Made by a program: the position numbers and the translations under genes. The notes below the pieces were generated by a model. It was not told the origin of the DNA and did no database searches. It saw only the letters and a program-made list of their open reading frames with translations. A DNA stretch of 64,000 bases from Chlorobiota bacterium (GTDB taxonomy: Bacteria > Bacteroidota > Ignavibacteria > OLB7), in assembly GCA_028287785.1 (NCBI GenBank), contig JAQBOZ010000027.1, forward strand, positions 1-64,000, given 5' to 3'. Of the stretch, positions 36,645-45,366 are shown in pieces; position 1 is the first letter of the stretch, and each line of letters opens with the position of its first letter.

Positions 36645-37892
36645 ATGCGCTTTCCCTCTCCGTTCTCATCCTATACGTTCCTGATTGCCCGGCGGTATCT
36701 GGCCCCCTCCCGCCGGAACCGCTTTATCAGCTTTATCACCGCCATCTCGGTGCTCGGGGTGATGTTCGGCGTTACGGCGCTGCTGGTATCGCTCGCCATT
36801 CTGGATGGGTTCGATCAGACGCTCCGCTCCAACATGGTGGCGTTCGTGGGGCATATCGAGGTGTCGTCGTTCGGGAACAGGCCGATACGGAACTACCAGA
36901 AGACCGTCGCCACGCTGCCGGAGAGGGTGCCGGAGGTGACCAGGATCAGCCCGTTTGTCTCCCGCGAGGCTATCATCCGCTCGGGCTCCGGTCTGGAGGG
37001 GGTGGTGCTGAAGGGGATCATCCCGGGCGTGGATGTCTCCTCCATCCGCGACCGGATGGTGGCGGGGAGCTTCTCGTTTCCCCGGCTCGACAGCGCGCAG
37101 CTTGGCCGGCTTCTCCTCGGGGAGCGGTTGACGCAGAAGCTGAAGGTGAAGATGGGGGATACGGTGGTGATCTTCGCCCCGAACGGCGTTCCCTCCCCCG
37201 ACAACCCTCCAACGATCCAGCAGTTCGTGATCAGCGGGATCTACCGGACCGGGATGGCGGAGTATGATGATGTCTACACGTATACATCGCTGGACCAGGC
37301 GCAGCATCTGTTCGAATATCCGTCGGACCAGGTTTCCGGCTACGATATCCTGGTGAAGGATATCAACAAGGCCAACGAGGTGGCCCGCAAGCTCGATACC
37401 GCGCTCGGGTTTCCCCACTATCCCCGGACGCTGTTCGATATCTTCGAGCAGGTCTTTGCCTGGCTCGATCTCCAGCGCGAGCCCATTCCGATCGTCCTGG
37501 GGCTGATCATCATCGTCGCCGTCTTCAACATCGCCTCCACGCTGCTGATGGTGGTGCTGGAGAAGACCGAGTCGATCGGCGTCCTCTCGACGCTTGGGGC
37601 GCGGCCCACCGGCATCATGAAGATATTCGTGGGGCAGGGGTTGCTGATAGGGGGGGTGGGGACGATGCTGGGGGTGATTCTTTCGCTTGCATTCACGCTG
37701 ATCCAGATGCACTACAAGCCGTTGAAGCTGGACGCCGATATCTATTTCATCGACGCGGTGCCGGTTGCTCTCACCTACTGGCACTATCTTCTGGTGATAT
37801 CGATCTCCCTGATCCTGTCGGTGGTCTTTACGGTCATCCCGGCGCTGATCGCCGCGCTGGTCCGTCCGGTCAGGGCGCTCCGCTTCCGGTAG
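36645..37892 (+). CDS. LolC/LolE-family ABC transporter permease
   Basis: A 415-residue permease with the FtsX/MacB layout: one membrane helix near the N-terminus (about 30-52), a large periplasmic domain (about 55-275), and three helices at the C-terminus (from about 285, near 335 and 380). The N-terminal FLIARRYLAPSRRNRFISFI is typical of lipoprotein-releasing permeases. Such proteins pull lipoproteins from the inner membrane for LolA, powered by a LolD ATPase that is not encoded next to it. A single LolC/E-type subunit (LolF-like) may serve both roles. It is 158 bases upstream of dnaG, separated by a palindrome cluster. Confidence 0.88.
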   Translation: MRFPSPFSSYTFLIARRYLAPSRRNRFISFITAISVLGVMFGVTALLVSLAILDGFDQTLRSNMVAFVGHIEVSSFGNRPIRNYQKTVATLPERVPEVTRISPFVSREAIIRSGSGLEGVVLKGIIPGVDVSSIRDRMVAGSFSFPRLDSAQLGRLLLGERLTQKLKVKMGDTVVIFAPNGVPSPDNPPTIQQFVISGIYRTGMAEYDDVYTYTSLDQAQHLFEYPSDQVSGYDILVKDINKANEVARKLDTALGFPHYPRTLFDIFEQVFAWLDLQREPIPIVLGLIIIVAVFNIASTLLMVVLEKTESIGVLSTLGARPTGIMKIFVGQGLLIGGVGTMLGVILSLAFTLIQMHYKPLKLDADIYFIDAVPVALTYWHYLLVISISLILSVVFTVIPALIAALVRPVRALRFR

Positions 37893-37932
37893 GCCGTGCA
37901 TGAGGTTATACCCCATGCACCAGCTATGCCGT

Positions 37933-38027
37933 CCCTGTAGGGCTGTGAAAAAGATGTATAAAGCAGAGGCATTGCCTCAAGCCCCGGAGGGGCGCAATCC
38001 CTTCTGCGCGGGGCGATGCCCCGCGCA
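37933..38027. repeat. Cluster of four short palindromes between the permease and primase genes
   Basis: Four hairpins in 95 bases: CCC-TGTA-GGG (37933-37942), GAGGCA-T-TGCCTC (37966-37978), CCCC-GGA-GGGG (37982-37992), and a 10-bp perfect stem TGCGCGGGGC-GAT-GCCCCGCGCA (38005-38027). The series looks like a REP/PIT-like extragenic palindromic element. The last stem could also end transcription of the permease gene. Confidence 0.6.
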
Positions 38028-38050
38028 TCAGTTATTATTGGTAAGGTTCC

Positions 38051-39994
38051 GTGGCCGCGATTCCAGAAGAGATAGTTGACCGGGTAAAGAACGAGGCGAA
38101 CATCGTCGATGTGATCTCCGACTATGTCCGTCTCCGTCGTACCGGCAAGAACTGGCTGGGGCTCTGCCCGTTCCACGACGACAAGAAGCCATCCTTTCAC
38201 GTCGAGCCTCAGCGGGGGATCTTCAAGTGCTTTGCCTGCGGAAAGGGGGGGAATGTCTTCACCTTTCTGATGGAGCTGAACGGCTGGACATTTCCGGAGA
38301 CCGTCAGGAGCCTGGCGCAGGCTCTGGGGATCGAGATCCCGGAGGATACGAAGGACCGCCAGCAGTACAGCGACAACGAGCGTCTTGCCGCCGCCGTCCG
38401 TGATGCCGCCGATTTCTATCTTCAGACGCTCCGCTCGGATACCGGCCTTGCAGCGCAGGCATACTTCAGAAAGCGCGGCCTGACCGATGAAACCATCACC
38501 CGTTTCGGGCTGGGCTATTCGCCGGATGACTGGGAGCAACTGCTGAACCGGCTGACGCAGGGGGGGTATTCACCGCAGGAGCTGGAGCGGGCCGGGCTGG
38601 TGATCAAGCGCGAGGGGCGTTCCGGCTGGTACGACCGGTTCCGCGGCCGCGCGATGTTCCCGATCTTCACCACCACCGGGCGCGTTGTCGGCTTCGGCGC
38701 CCGGCGGATGAAGGAGGACCCCGATCAGCCGAAGTACATCAACTCCTCCGAATCGCCGATCTACCAGAAGAGCCGCGTTCTCTACGGGCTGTTCCAGGCC
38801 AAGGACGCGATCCGCAGGTCCGGCATGGCGCTCCTGGTGGAGGGGTATATCGATGTGATCTCGCTCCACCAGTCGGGGATCAACACCGCCATCGCCACCT
38901 GCGGCACCGCCATCGCGACGGAGCACGCGGATCTTATCAGCAGATACTGCACCCGCGTGGTGCTGGTGTTCGACAGCGATCTGGCCGGGCAGAACGCCAC
39001 CGAGCGGGGGATCGATGTGCTGCTGCGGAAGGGGATCGATGTCTCCGTGCTCCGGTTGCCGGATGGGGAGGACCCCGACACGTTCGTGCAGAAGTTCGGG
39101 CAGAAGGAGTTCGAGCGGAGGATCGGCGAGAGCACGTCGTTTCTGGAGTTCCTGGCGCGCCGGATGAAGAACGCCGGCGATTTCGACGCGCCGGACAGGC
39201 AGACCGAGTCGATCAGGGCGATCGTCTCAACCATCTCCCTGATCCCCGATGCGCTGAAGCGGGAGCTGTATATCCAGAAGCTGGCAGCCGATTACCATCT
39301 GCCGGAAGCATTGATGGCGCAGGAGGTGGAACGCGCCCTTGGCGAAAAGGCCGGCCGTCGCCGTCGCGAGCTGCTGCCGAAGCCCGCCACGCCGCCGATT
39401 CCGGAGGAGGATGCGGTCGCCATCGCCGCCCCGGCCGAGCCCGCGCCGATGGGGGAACCGATCCCCCCCGCCAGAACCGCCAGGCCGGTCCCGCCGAAGC
39501 CGGTGACCAGAAGCGAGCTGCCGTCGGCGGAGATCGGCCTTCTCAACGTGTTGCTTCATGGCGATCCGCAGCTGCTGGAGCATGTCTTTGCCCGGATCGA
39601 TCCCGATGATTTCGCCCACCCGTTGACGCGGGAACTGGTGGGGCTGGTGCTTGGGCATTACGTGAACCAACGCTCCTTCACGCTCGATGAGCTGGTGATG
39701 GAGGATCTGTCGCCGGAGCTCCGCGACCTGATCACCCTCCTGGCGATCGAACGGGAGTCGATCTCCGACCACTGGGTCCGAAGCGATCCGGAGATCACCG
39801 AGCCGAACCCCTGGAAGATCGCCCGCGACTGCCTTATCCGGATCGAGCAGGAGAGCATCGATCGTGAAAGCCGGTCGATTCAGGACACGCTGCTGAACCC
39901 CGAGCTGACCGATGAGAAGCGGATGGAGACGCTGAACCGGTTTATGGAGCTTCGGCGTCGCCATGAGGAGCTGGGGGTGCTGATCAGCGGATGA
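38051..39994 (+). CDS. dnaG: DNA primase DnaG
   Basis: A 647-residue primase. The CHC2 zinc finger is complete (C39, H42, C60, C63 in CPFHDDKKPSF and CFACGKGG). The catalytic core carries the Toprim motif LLVEGYIDV and VFDSDLAGQNA with its metal-binding acidic residues. A Pro/Ala-rich linker (about 445-495) leads to a C-terminal helicase-binding domain (about 500-647). DnaG synthesises RNA primers at the replication fork with DnaB. The start is GTG at 38051; TATTATTG at 38033-38040 is a weak -7 candidate only ten bases upstream. It is not in the classic rpsU-dnaG-rpoD arrangement. Confidence 0.95.
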   Translation: MAAIPEEIVDRVKNEANIVDVISDYVRLRRTGKNWLGLCPFHDDKKPSFHVEPQRGIFKCFACGKGGNVFTFLMELNGWTFPETVRSLAQALGIEIPEDTKDRQQYSDNERLAAAVRDAADFYLQTLRSDTGLAAQAYFRKRGLTDETITRFGLGYSPDDWEQLLNRLTQGGYSPQELERAGLVIKREGRSGWYDRFRGRAMFPIFTTTGRVVGFGARRMKEDPDQPKYINSSESPIYQKSRVLYGLFQAKDAIRRSGMALLVEGYIDVISLHQSGINTAIATCGTAIATEHADLISRYCTRVVLVFDSDLAGQNATERGIDVLLRKGIDVSVLRLPDGEDPDTFVQKFGQKEFERRIGESTSFLEFLARRMKNAGDFDAPDRQTESIRAIVSTISLIPDALKRELYIQKLAADYHLPEALMAQEVERALGEKAGRRRRELLPKPATPPIPEEDAVAIAAPAEPAPMGEPIPPARTARPVPPKPVTRSELPSAEIGLLNVLLHGDPQLLEHVFARIDPDDFAHPLTRELVGLVLGHYVNQRSFTLDELVMEDLSPELRDLITLLAIERESISDHWVRSDPEITEPNPWKIARDCLIRIEQESIDRESRSIQDTLLNPELTDEKRMETLNRFMELRRRHEELGVLISG

Positions 39995-40213
39995 GCCGGT
40001 CATCGATGCCACATCTCCTCCGGCTGCATCGGGCCTGACGGCACGGCGGGCCGGGAGGCGATCAACGGAAGATTGATATTCCACCGGTGATTTCCCGTCA
40101 TCCGCCGCCGTCCCTGAGATAGGTCACCGCGCGCGACGGCGGGGTGATCCCCAATGGGCTCGTATCGTTCACGGGCGTGCCCGGCTCCCTCCCCATTTCT
40201 CGCGCGAGATATC

Positions 40214-43200
40214 ATGCGCCATCGTACACGCTGCCTCTGTCTGCTGCTTGTCATCGCCGCCGTCGGCTCCGCTCATGGTCAGAGGAGATCCGATTCGCTC
40301 CCCGAACCGCGCGCGACCGCGTTGAACTTTACCGAGAATCGGGGGCAGATCGTTGACTCCAGGGGAGCGCTCCGTCCTGATCTCCTCTATACCGCCGCTC
40401 TGGGCAACGTCCGCCTCTACTTCCGGCGCGACGGCCTCAGCTACGTCTTCAACCTCCATCACAACGATTCCGCGCGCGCGCATCGTCCACTGTCGTCATC
40501 GGAGCGCGCCGCGACAATCCCCGACACGGTTGAGCGCTACCGGATGGATATGACGCTTGTGGGCGCCAACCCCGTCGCGCGGATCGAGAGCGGCGAGCCC
40601 TCGGAGCTGACCAACAACTACTACCTCTCGCATTGTCCCGGCGGGATCACCGGCGTCCGGAATTTCCATCGCCTCACCTATCACGACATCTATCCGAACA
40701 TCGATCTGGCCTTCTACACCCGCGATGGCGCGCTGAAGTATGATTTCATCGTCCGTCCCGGCGGCGATCCGGCGATGATCCATCTCCGGTACGATGGCGC
40801 GGAGGGCATGAAGAAGGCGGGGGAGAGGATCGTGGTGAGCACCCCGCTCGGCGCGGTGGAGGAGGGGGCGCCGCTGGCATACCAGTCGAACGGGAAGGAT
40901 ATGCCGATGAGCGATGGTACAGCGAGTGGCAACGTCGGCTGCCGGATGCTGCTCGACCGAAGCGATATCCGGTTCGCGGTGGATCGCTACGATGGCGCGC
41001 GGACGCTGGTGATCGACCCGAGGCTTCTGTGGGCGACGTACGTCGGGGGGAATGGGGAGGATATCGTCTCCAGCTATCTGAACGGTCGGCTCGCGGTGGA
41101 CGGGCAGAAGAATATCTATATGAACGGCACCACCTCCAGCACGGATTTTCCGGTGGTGAGCGGCGTACAATCCACCCTGAACGGGCAATCGGATGAGTTC
41201 GTCATAAAATTCTCCCCCGGCGGAACGGAGATCTGGGGGACATACCTCGGCGGGTCGCTTAATGAGGAGCATGGCGCGATATCCGTCGATCTCAACGGCA
41301 ATGTGGCGGTGACCGGAGCCACATTCAGCAGCGATTTCCCCCTGGCCGGCCCCACGTTTCAATCGCGATTGGTGGGCCCCTCCGATATCTTTATCGCGAC
41401 GTTCACGCCGGGGGGGCTGCTGAAATGGTCCACCTACTATGGGGGGAGCGACTATGATTACGGGATAGGGGTACGGATCGATCCAACCGGAAACGTGATT
41501 GTCGCGGGGGCCGCGGAGAGCAGTGATTTTCCGCTGACAAGGCCCGGCCCCGGTGGGGTTGCCGTTATAAAGTTCAATGCCGGCGGCTCGCGCCTGTGGG
41601 CATATGGTTACGAGGCGGAGACCGTCTTCGCCGTGGCGACCGATGCGGTGGGAAATATCGTCCTGACGGGCACCATCAATACTGCCGGAACCTCGATAGT
41701 CACGGCGGGGGCCCAGCAGCCGACATACGCCGGTAATGGGGATGCCTATGTGCTGAAACTCGATCCTCTCGGAACGCCGATCTGGGGAACATATTTCGGC
41801 GGCGCTCAGAACGAGGTGGGGGGGGATATCGCCGTCGATCAGAGCAACGGAGGCATCGTCTTCACGGGCTATACCTCAAGCCCGGATTTCCCCGTCACCC
41901 CCGGAGCGGTGCAGTCGCGTCTGCATGGCATCGCCGACGCGTTTGTCGTCAGGCTGAGCAGCGCCGGCCTGCTTGTCTGGTCCACCTACCTTGGCGGCGC
42001 CACCCCCGTATCACTCGGTGCGATCAATTCCGGCGAGGCGGTTTGTCTTTCTCCCTGTGGCGATGTCTTCCTGACGGGCTATACCGCATGTTCCGATTTT
42101 CCCGTTACGACCGACGCCACGCAACCCAGGAACGGCGGCGGGGATGATGGGTTCCTGGTGAAGTTCGACCCACGCGGGAGGCTCGTCTGGGCCACATACT
42201 GCGGCGGTGAGGGAGCCGAACGCCCCCGTGGCATCGCGGTCGATTCCCTGGAGGGAACCTCCATTGCCGGGGGAACATTCAGCCGGCGCTTCCCGACAAC
42301 GCCCGGCTCCTTCAGGCCGAACTACAATGGCGGCACCGACGATGCGTTTCTCGCGAAGTTCTTTCTCGAGTTCGAGGTGCGGATCGCCGCGGACGGCCCT
42401 CTGACGATCTGCGAGGGAAAGAGCGTCACGCTCTCGGCTCCGGCCGGCTATCTCCGCTACAACTGGTCCACCAACGAGCATACTCAGAGCATCAGGGCCA
42501 AGGCCGCCGGCACCTACTGGTTTAACGCGCTGGATCAGGATGGCTGCCCGGGATTATCGGATACCGTCACCGTGAAGATCAACAAACGGCCGGCGCTGAC
42601 TATCAAAAGCAGCGGCCCGCTGGCCTTCTGCGCCGGCGACAGCGTCCTCCTCTCGATAGCCGCGGCCGGGATCGTCTCCTACCGCTGGCTCCCCCCGGCG
42701 GTCAGCACAAGTGCCCGCGTCTGGGTTGGCAGCACCGGTGATTACTCCGTTCAGGTGGTCGATGCCAATGGCTGTACCTGGGATGTGGGCCCCGTTCACG
42801 TGCAGGTCAACCCCGTTCCCCCCGTTCCCGTCTTCTCCTTCGGCGATACCCTCCGGGTCTGCGCCGACAGCAGCGCCGTGCTCGATGTCGGCACCGGAAA
42901 CGGCTACAGGAAGTATCGATGGTTCGATGGTGGCGGCCGTCTGATCGACAGCGCCAGGATGATCCGCGTCACGCAGGGAGGCAACTACTCGGTCATCGTC
43001 TATGATGCGCTCGGCTGCTTCGTCGGCAGAGCTGTCACGGTGGCGTACTATCCGCCGGTGAAGCCCGTGCTTCAGGTCCACGGCCCCCTCTCGTTCTGCG
43101 AAGGGGACAGCGTGCTGCTGAATGTGGGAGGCGGGACGTTCGTCGATTATCGGTGGCCCGGTGCGCGGGTTACGGCCGGCATCACGGTACGCGCGTCCGG

Positions 43201-45127
43201 CCGTTATTTCGCCAGGGTGATCGATGCCAACGGCTGTCCCGGCGTCACCGATACGGTTGCCGTGACGGTCCATCCCGTCCCGGTCGCGACGATCGGCGGC
43301 GCGCTCTTCGTCTGCACCGACGCGGTGGCGCACTACAGCGTCCCGCATCGCGACAGCGCCCGCTATCACTGGACATGCGCCGGCAACGGCGCCATTGTGG
43401 GCGTCGAGGACAGCAGCGGCGTTACCGTCCACTGGGGGGGTGCAGGGCAGGGGATGCTCACGGTTTCGGTGATCGATACGCTCTCCGGCTGTTCGGCGAC
43501 ATCATCGGCCAGCATCAGCATCGGCACCACGCTGAAGCCGGATATCACCGGGCCGAGGAGCTTCTGCGCGGGGGATACGATCGAGCTGGACGCCGGCAGC
43601 GGCTATGAACGTTATCAGTGGATCGGGGGGGAGCAAACCCAGAAGATCCGCGTGCACAGCGCCGGGCGTTACGGGGTGATCGTGCGCGATATCGGCGGCT
43701 GCACCGGCGCCTCCGATACCATCACGATCATCGCGACGGCCCCGCGCGCGCCGCTGGTCAGCGGCCCGGCCAAGGTCTGCATCAACTCGACGGCGACCTA
43801 TGCGGTGGCCGAGATCACGGGCGATCGCTATGAGTGGAGCGTGAGCGGCGGCGCGATCGTCAACGGCGCCGGCAGCCATCAGATCGATGTCCAGTGGGGG
43901 GGCGGCCCGGCCGGCCTGGTCAACCTTACCGAGCGTTCGGGGGAAGGGAGTTGCGCCGGGATTGCGCCGGCGCTGCCGGTAGCCATCGGCACGGCGCTGG
44001 AGCCGGTGATTACGGCCTCGGGACCGCTGGCGCTCTGTCCGGGGGATAGCGTGGACCTGGATGCCGGCGCCGGTTACGCCAGCTATGGGTGGTCGAGCGG
44101 GGAGTTGTCACGGGTGATTCGCGTGGGGGATAGCGGGACCTATCACGTCACCGTCAGCGACGCGGGCGGATGTTCCGGTTCGTCGGTGGATCTCCGTGTG
44201 GATCATCATCGGGCGCCCATCGTCTCCATCATGCCCGCCGGCCCGGTGGAGTTGATCGAAGGAGACAGCGTGGATCTGGACGCCGGTGCCGGCCACGCCC
44301 TGTACAACTGGGGCGGCGGCCGGACGGCGCGCCATCTCATCGTCAAAAACGGTGGGACGTACGCGGTGGCGGTGATCGACAGCGGGGGGTGTCGTGGGGG
44401 AGACTCGGTGCGGGTGGTGCTTGTTCCGCGTGGTGGGTATCAGGGGCATGCGCTGGTGGAGCTGGGGTCGGCCACGGCGGCGCCGGGGGAGAGAGTTCTG
44501 CTGCCGATCATCCTCGACTCGTCCGATCATCTGCCGGTGAGCGCGGCGATGCGGGCCTATCAGGCGCGCCTGCGGTTCAACGGGAGGCTGCTGCTGCCGG
44601 CCGGCGCCACGCCGATCGGCGTGATGGATGGAGCCGATCGCGTGCTTACCGTTGATGGGACGATCCCGGCCGGCTTCAGCGGCGGGCGGTTGAGGGATCT
44701 GGAATTTATCGCGGCGCTGGGGGATACGCTCGTCACGCCGTTGCGTCTGGAGCGGTTTACCATCGGCCGTGGGGACAGCCTTGTGGTGGCGCGGACGGTC
44801 GATGGGGTGTTTACGCTGCGGGGCGTGTGCATGTCGGGGGGGAATCGGCTGGTTGTCAGCGATGGCGCGCTGGTGCTGAAGCCGGTACGTCCGAACCCGG
44901 TGAGCGATATCGGCGAGCTGCAGTACGAGGTGGTGGAGGACGGGCGGACGCGGCTGTCGGTGAGCGATGCGCTGGGGCGTCAGGTGCTGACGCTGGTGGA
45001 TGGGGATGTCGCGGCAGGGGCATACAGCGTGACGTTCGGGACAGCGGGGTTGTCGTCGGGGATCTATTTCGCGACGCTCGGCACGCGCACCGCGCGGCTC
45101 TGCGTTGCGTTCCAGATCACCCATTGA
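40214..45127 (+). CDS. Giant T9SS-secreted protein with SBBP propeller, Ig-like repeats and cohesin-like module
   Basis: A 1637-residue protein. A signal peptide (CLCLLLVIAAVGSAHGQ) leads a DUF7948-like region (FTENRGQIVDSRG, then HDIYPNIDLAFY; about 30-270). SBBP beta-propeller repeats follow (about 275-720; recurrent WGTYLGG and DFPVT). Nine Ig-like/PKD-like modules come next (about 720-1415), many with the pattern CxGDSVxLxxG..Y..Y.W and a late GGC. A cohesin-like domain (about 1420-1550) and a type-A T9SS tail (VRPNPVSDIGELQYEV, then LSSGIYFATL) close it. It should be exported by T9SS and shown on the surface or released; adhesion or polymer binding is likely. ATG 40214 puts the signal peptide at the start. 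Confidence 0.9.
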   Translation: MRHRTRCLCLLLVIAAVGSAHGQRRSDSLPEPRATALNFTENRGQIVDSRGALRPDLLYTAALGNVRLYFRRDGLSYVFNLHHNDSARAHRPLSSSERAATIPDTVERYRMDMTLVGANPVARIESGEPSELTNNYYLSHCPGGITGVRNFHRLTYHDIYPNIDLAFYTRDGALKYDFIVRPGGDPAMIHLRYDGAEGMKKAGERIVVSTPLGAVEEGAPLAYQSNGKDMPMSDGTASGNVGCRMLLDRSDIRFAVDRYDGARTLVIDPRLLWATYVGGNGEDIVSSYLNGRLAVDGQKNIYMNGTTSSTDFPVVSGVQSTLNGQSDEFVIKFSPGGTEIWGTYLGGSLNEEHGAISVDLNGNVAVTGATFSSDFPLAGPTFQSRLVGPSDIFIATFTPGGLLKWSTYYGGSDYDYGIGVRIDPTGNVIVAGAAESSDFPLTRPGPGGVAVIKFNAGGSRLWAYGYEAETVFAVATDAVGNIVLTGTINTAGTSIVTAGAQQPTYAGNGDAYVLKLDPLGTPIWGTYFGGAQNEVGGDIAVDQSNGGIVFTGYTSSPDFPVTPGAVQSRLHGIADAFVVRLSSAGLLVWSTYLGGATPVSLGAINSGEAVCLSPCGDVFLTGYTACSDFPVTTDATQPRNGGGDDGFLVKFDPRGRLVWATYCGGEGAERPRGIAVDSLEGTSIAGGTFSRRFPTTPGSFRPNYNGGTDDAFLAKFFLEFEVRIAADGPLTICEGKSVTLSAPAGYLRYNWSTNEHTQSIRAKAAGTYWFNALDQDGCPGLSDTVTVKINKRPALTIKSSGPLAFCAGDSVLLSIAAAGIVSYRWLPPAVSTSARVWVGSTGDYSVQVVDANGCTWDVGPVHVQVNPVPPVPVFSFGDTLRVCADSSAVLDVGTGNGYRKYRWFDGGGRLIDSARMIRVTQGGNYSVIVYDALGCFVGRAVTVAYYPPVKPVLQVHGPLSFCEGDSVLLNVGGGTFVDYRWPGARVTAGITVRASGRYFARVIDANGCPGVTDTVAVTVHPVPVATIGGALFVCTDAVAHYSVPHRDSARYHWTCAGNGAIVGVEDSSGVTVHWGGAGQGMLTVSVIDTLSGCSATSSASISIGTTLKPDITGPRSFCAGDTIELDAGSGYERYQWIGGEQTQKIRVHSAGRYGVIVRDIGGCTGASDTITIIATAPRAPLVSGPAKVCINSTATYAVAEITGDRYEWSVSGGAIVNGAGSHQIDVQWGGGPAGLVNLTERSGEGSCAGIAPALPVAIGTALEPVITASGPLALCPGDSVDLDAGAGYASYGWSSGELSRVIRVGDSGTYHVTVSDAGGCSGSSVDLRVDHHRAPIVSIMPAGPVELIEGDSVDLDAGAGHALYNWGGGRTARHLIVKNGGTYAVAVIDSGGCRGGDSVRVVLVPRGGYQGHALVELGSATAAPGERVLLPIILDSSDHLPVSAAMRAYQARLRFNGRLLLPAGATPIGVMDGADRVLTVDGTIPAGFSGGRLRDLEFIAALGDTLVTPLRLERFTIGRGDSLVVARTVDGVFTLRGVCMSGGNRLVVSDGALVLKPVRPNPVSDIGELQYEVVEDGRTRLSVSDALGRQVLTLVDGDVAAGAYSVTFGTAGLSSGIYFATLGTRTARLCVAFQITH

Positions 45128-45292
45128 CAGATTCCGATCCCTGAATTTTTCCCCTCGATTTCCATCGTTGGTTTTGTTTCGATCCGGTGGTCCGCGCGTC
45201 TACACTCCCATACGGCATCGGGAACGGCGGGTCCGGCTAATATCATGATCGCTCGATCGTCACCGTCCCGGTCCACCTGTTCCGGCATCAGC

Positions 45293-45351
45293 CCGTACCG
45301 GCTCAATCAATGTTCCCGAAGGATAGCCCTTGACGAACCGGCCCGGTACGG
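45293..45351. promoter_or_regulatory. Nine-bp inverted repeat overlapping the promoter of the PorW-like gene
   Basis: Arms CCGTACCGG (45293-45301) and CCGGTACGG (45343-45351) are perfect inverted copies, 41 bases apart. The right arm lies in the spacer between the -33 and -7 promoter elements. This is the geometry of an operator for a dimeric or looping regulator; an mRNA hairpin is unlikely because the right arm precedes the predicted start site. Confidence 0.4.
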
Positions 45352-45359
45352 CTAACTTG
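45330..45359 (+). promoter_or_regulatory. Candidate promoter (TTG-N20-TAACTTG), near-leaderless
   Basis: TTG at 45330-45332, 20 bases, then TAACTTG at 45353-45359. The ATG of the lipoprotein gene begins at 45367, seven bases further, so transcription would begin at or next to the start codon and the mRNA would have almost no leader. Confidence 0.55.
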
Positions 45360-45366
45360 ACCCTCT

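Noticed and set aside
36443-37267. 274-residue frame overlapping the start of the permease
   Set aside because: Out of frame with the FtsX-type permease, which has clear helices; the product is Pro/Arg-rich without a domain.
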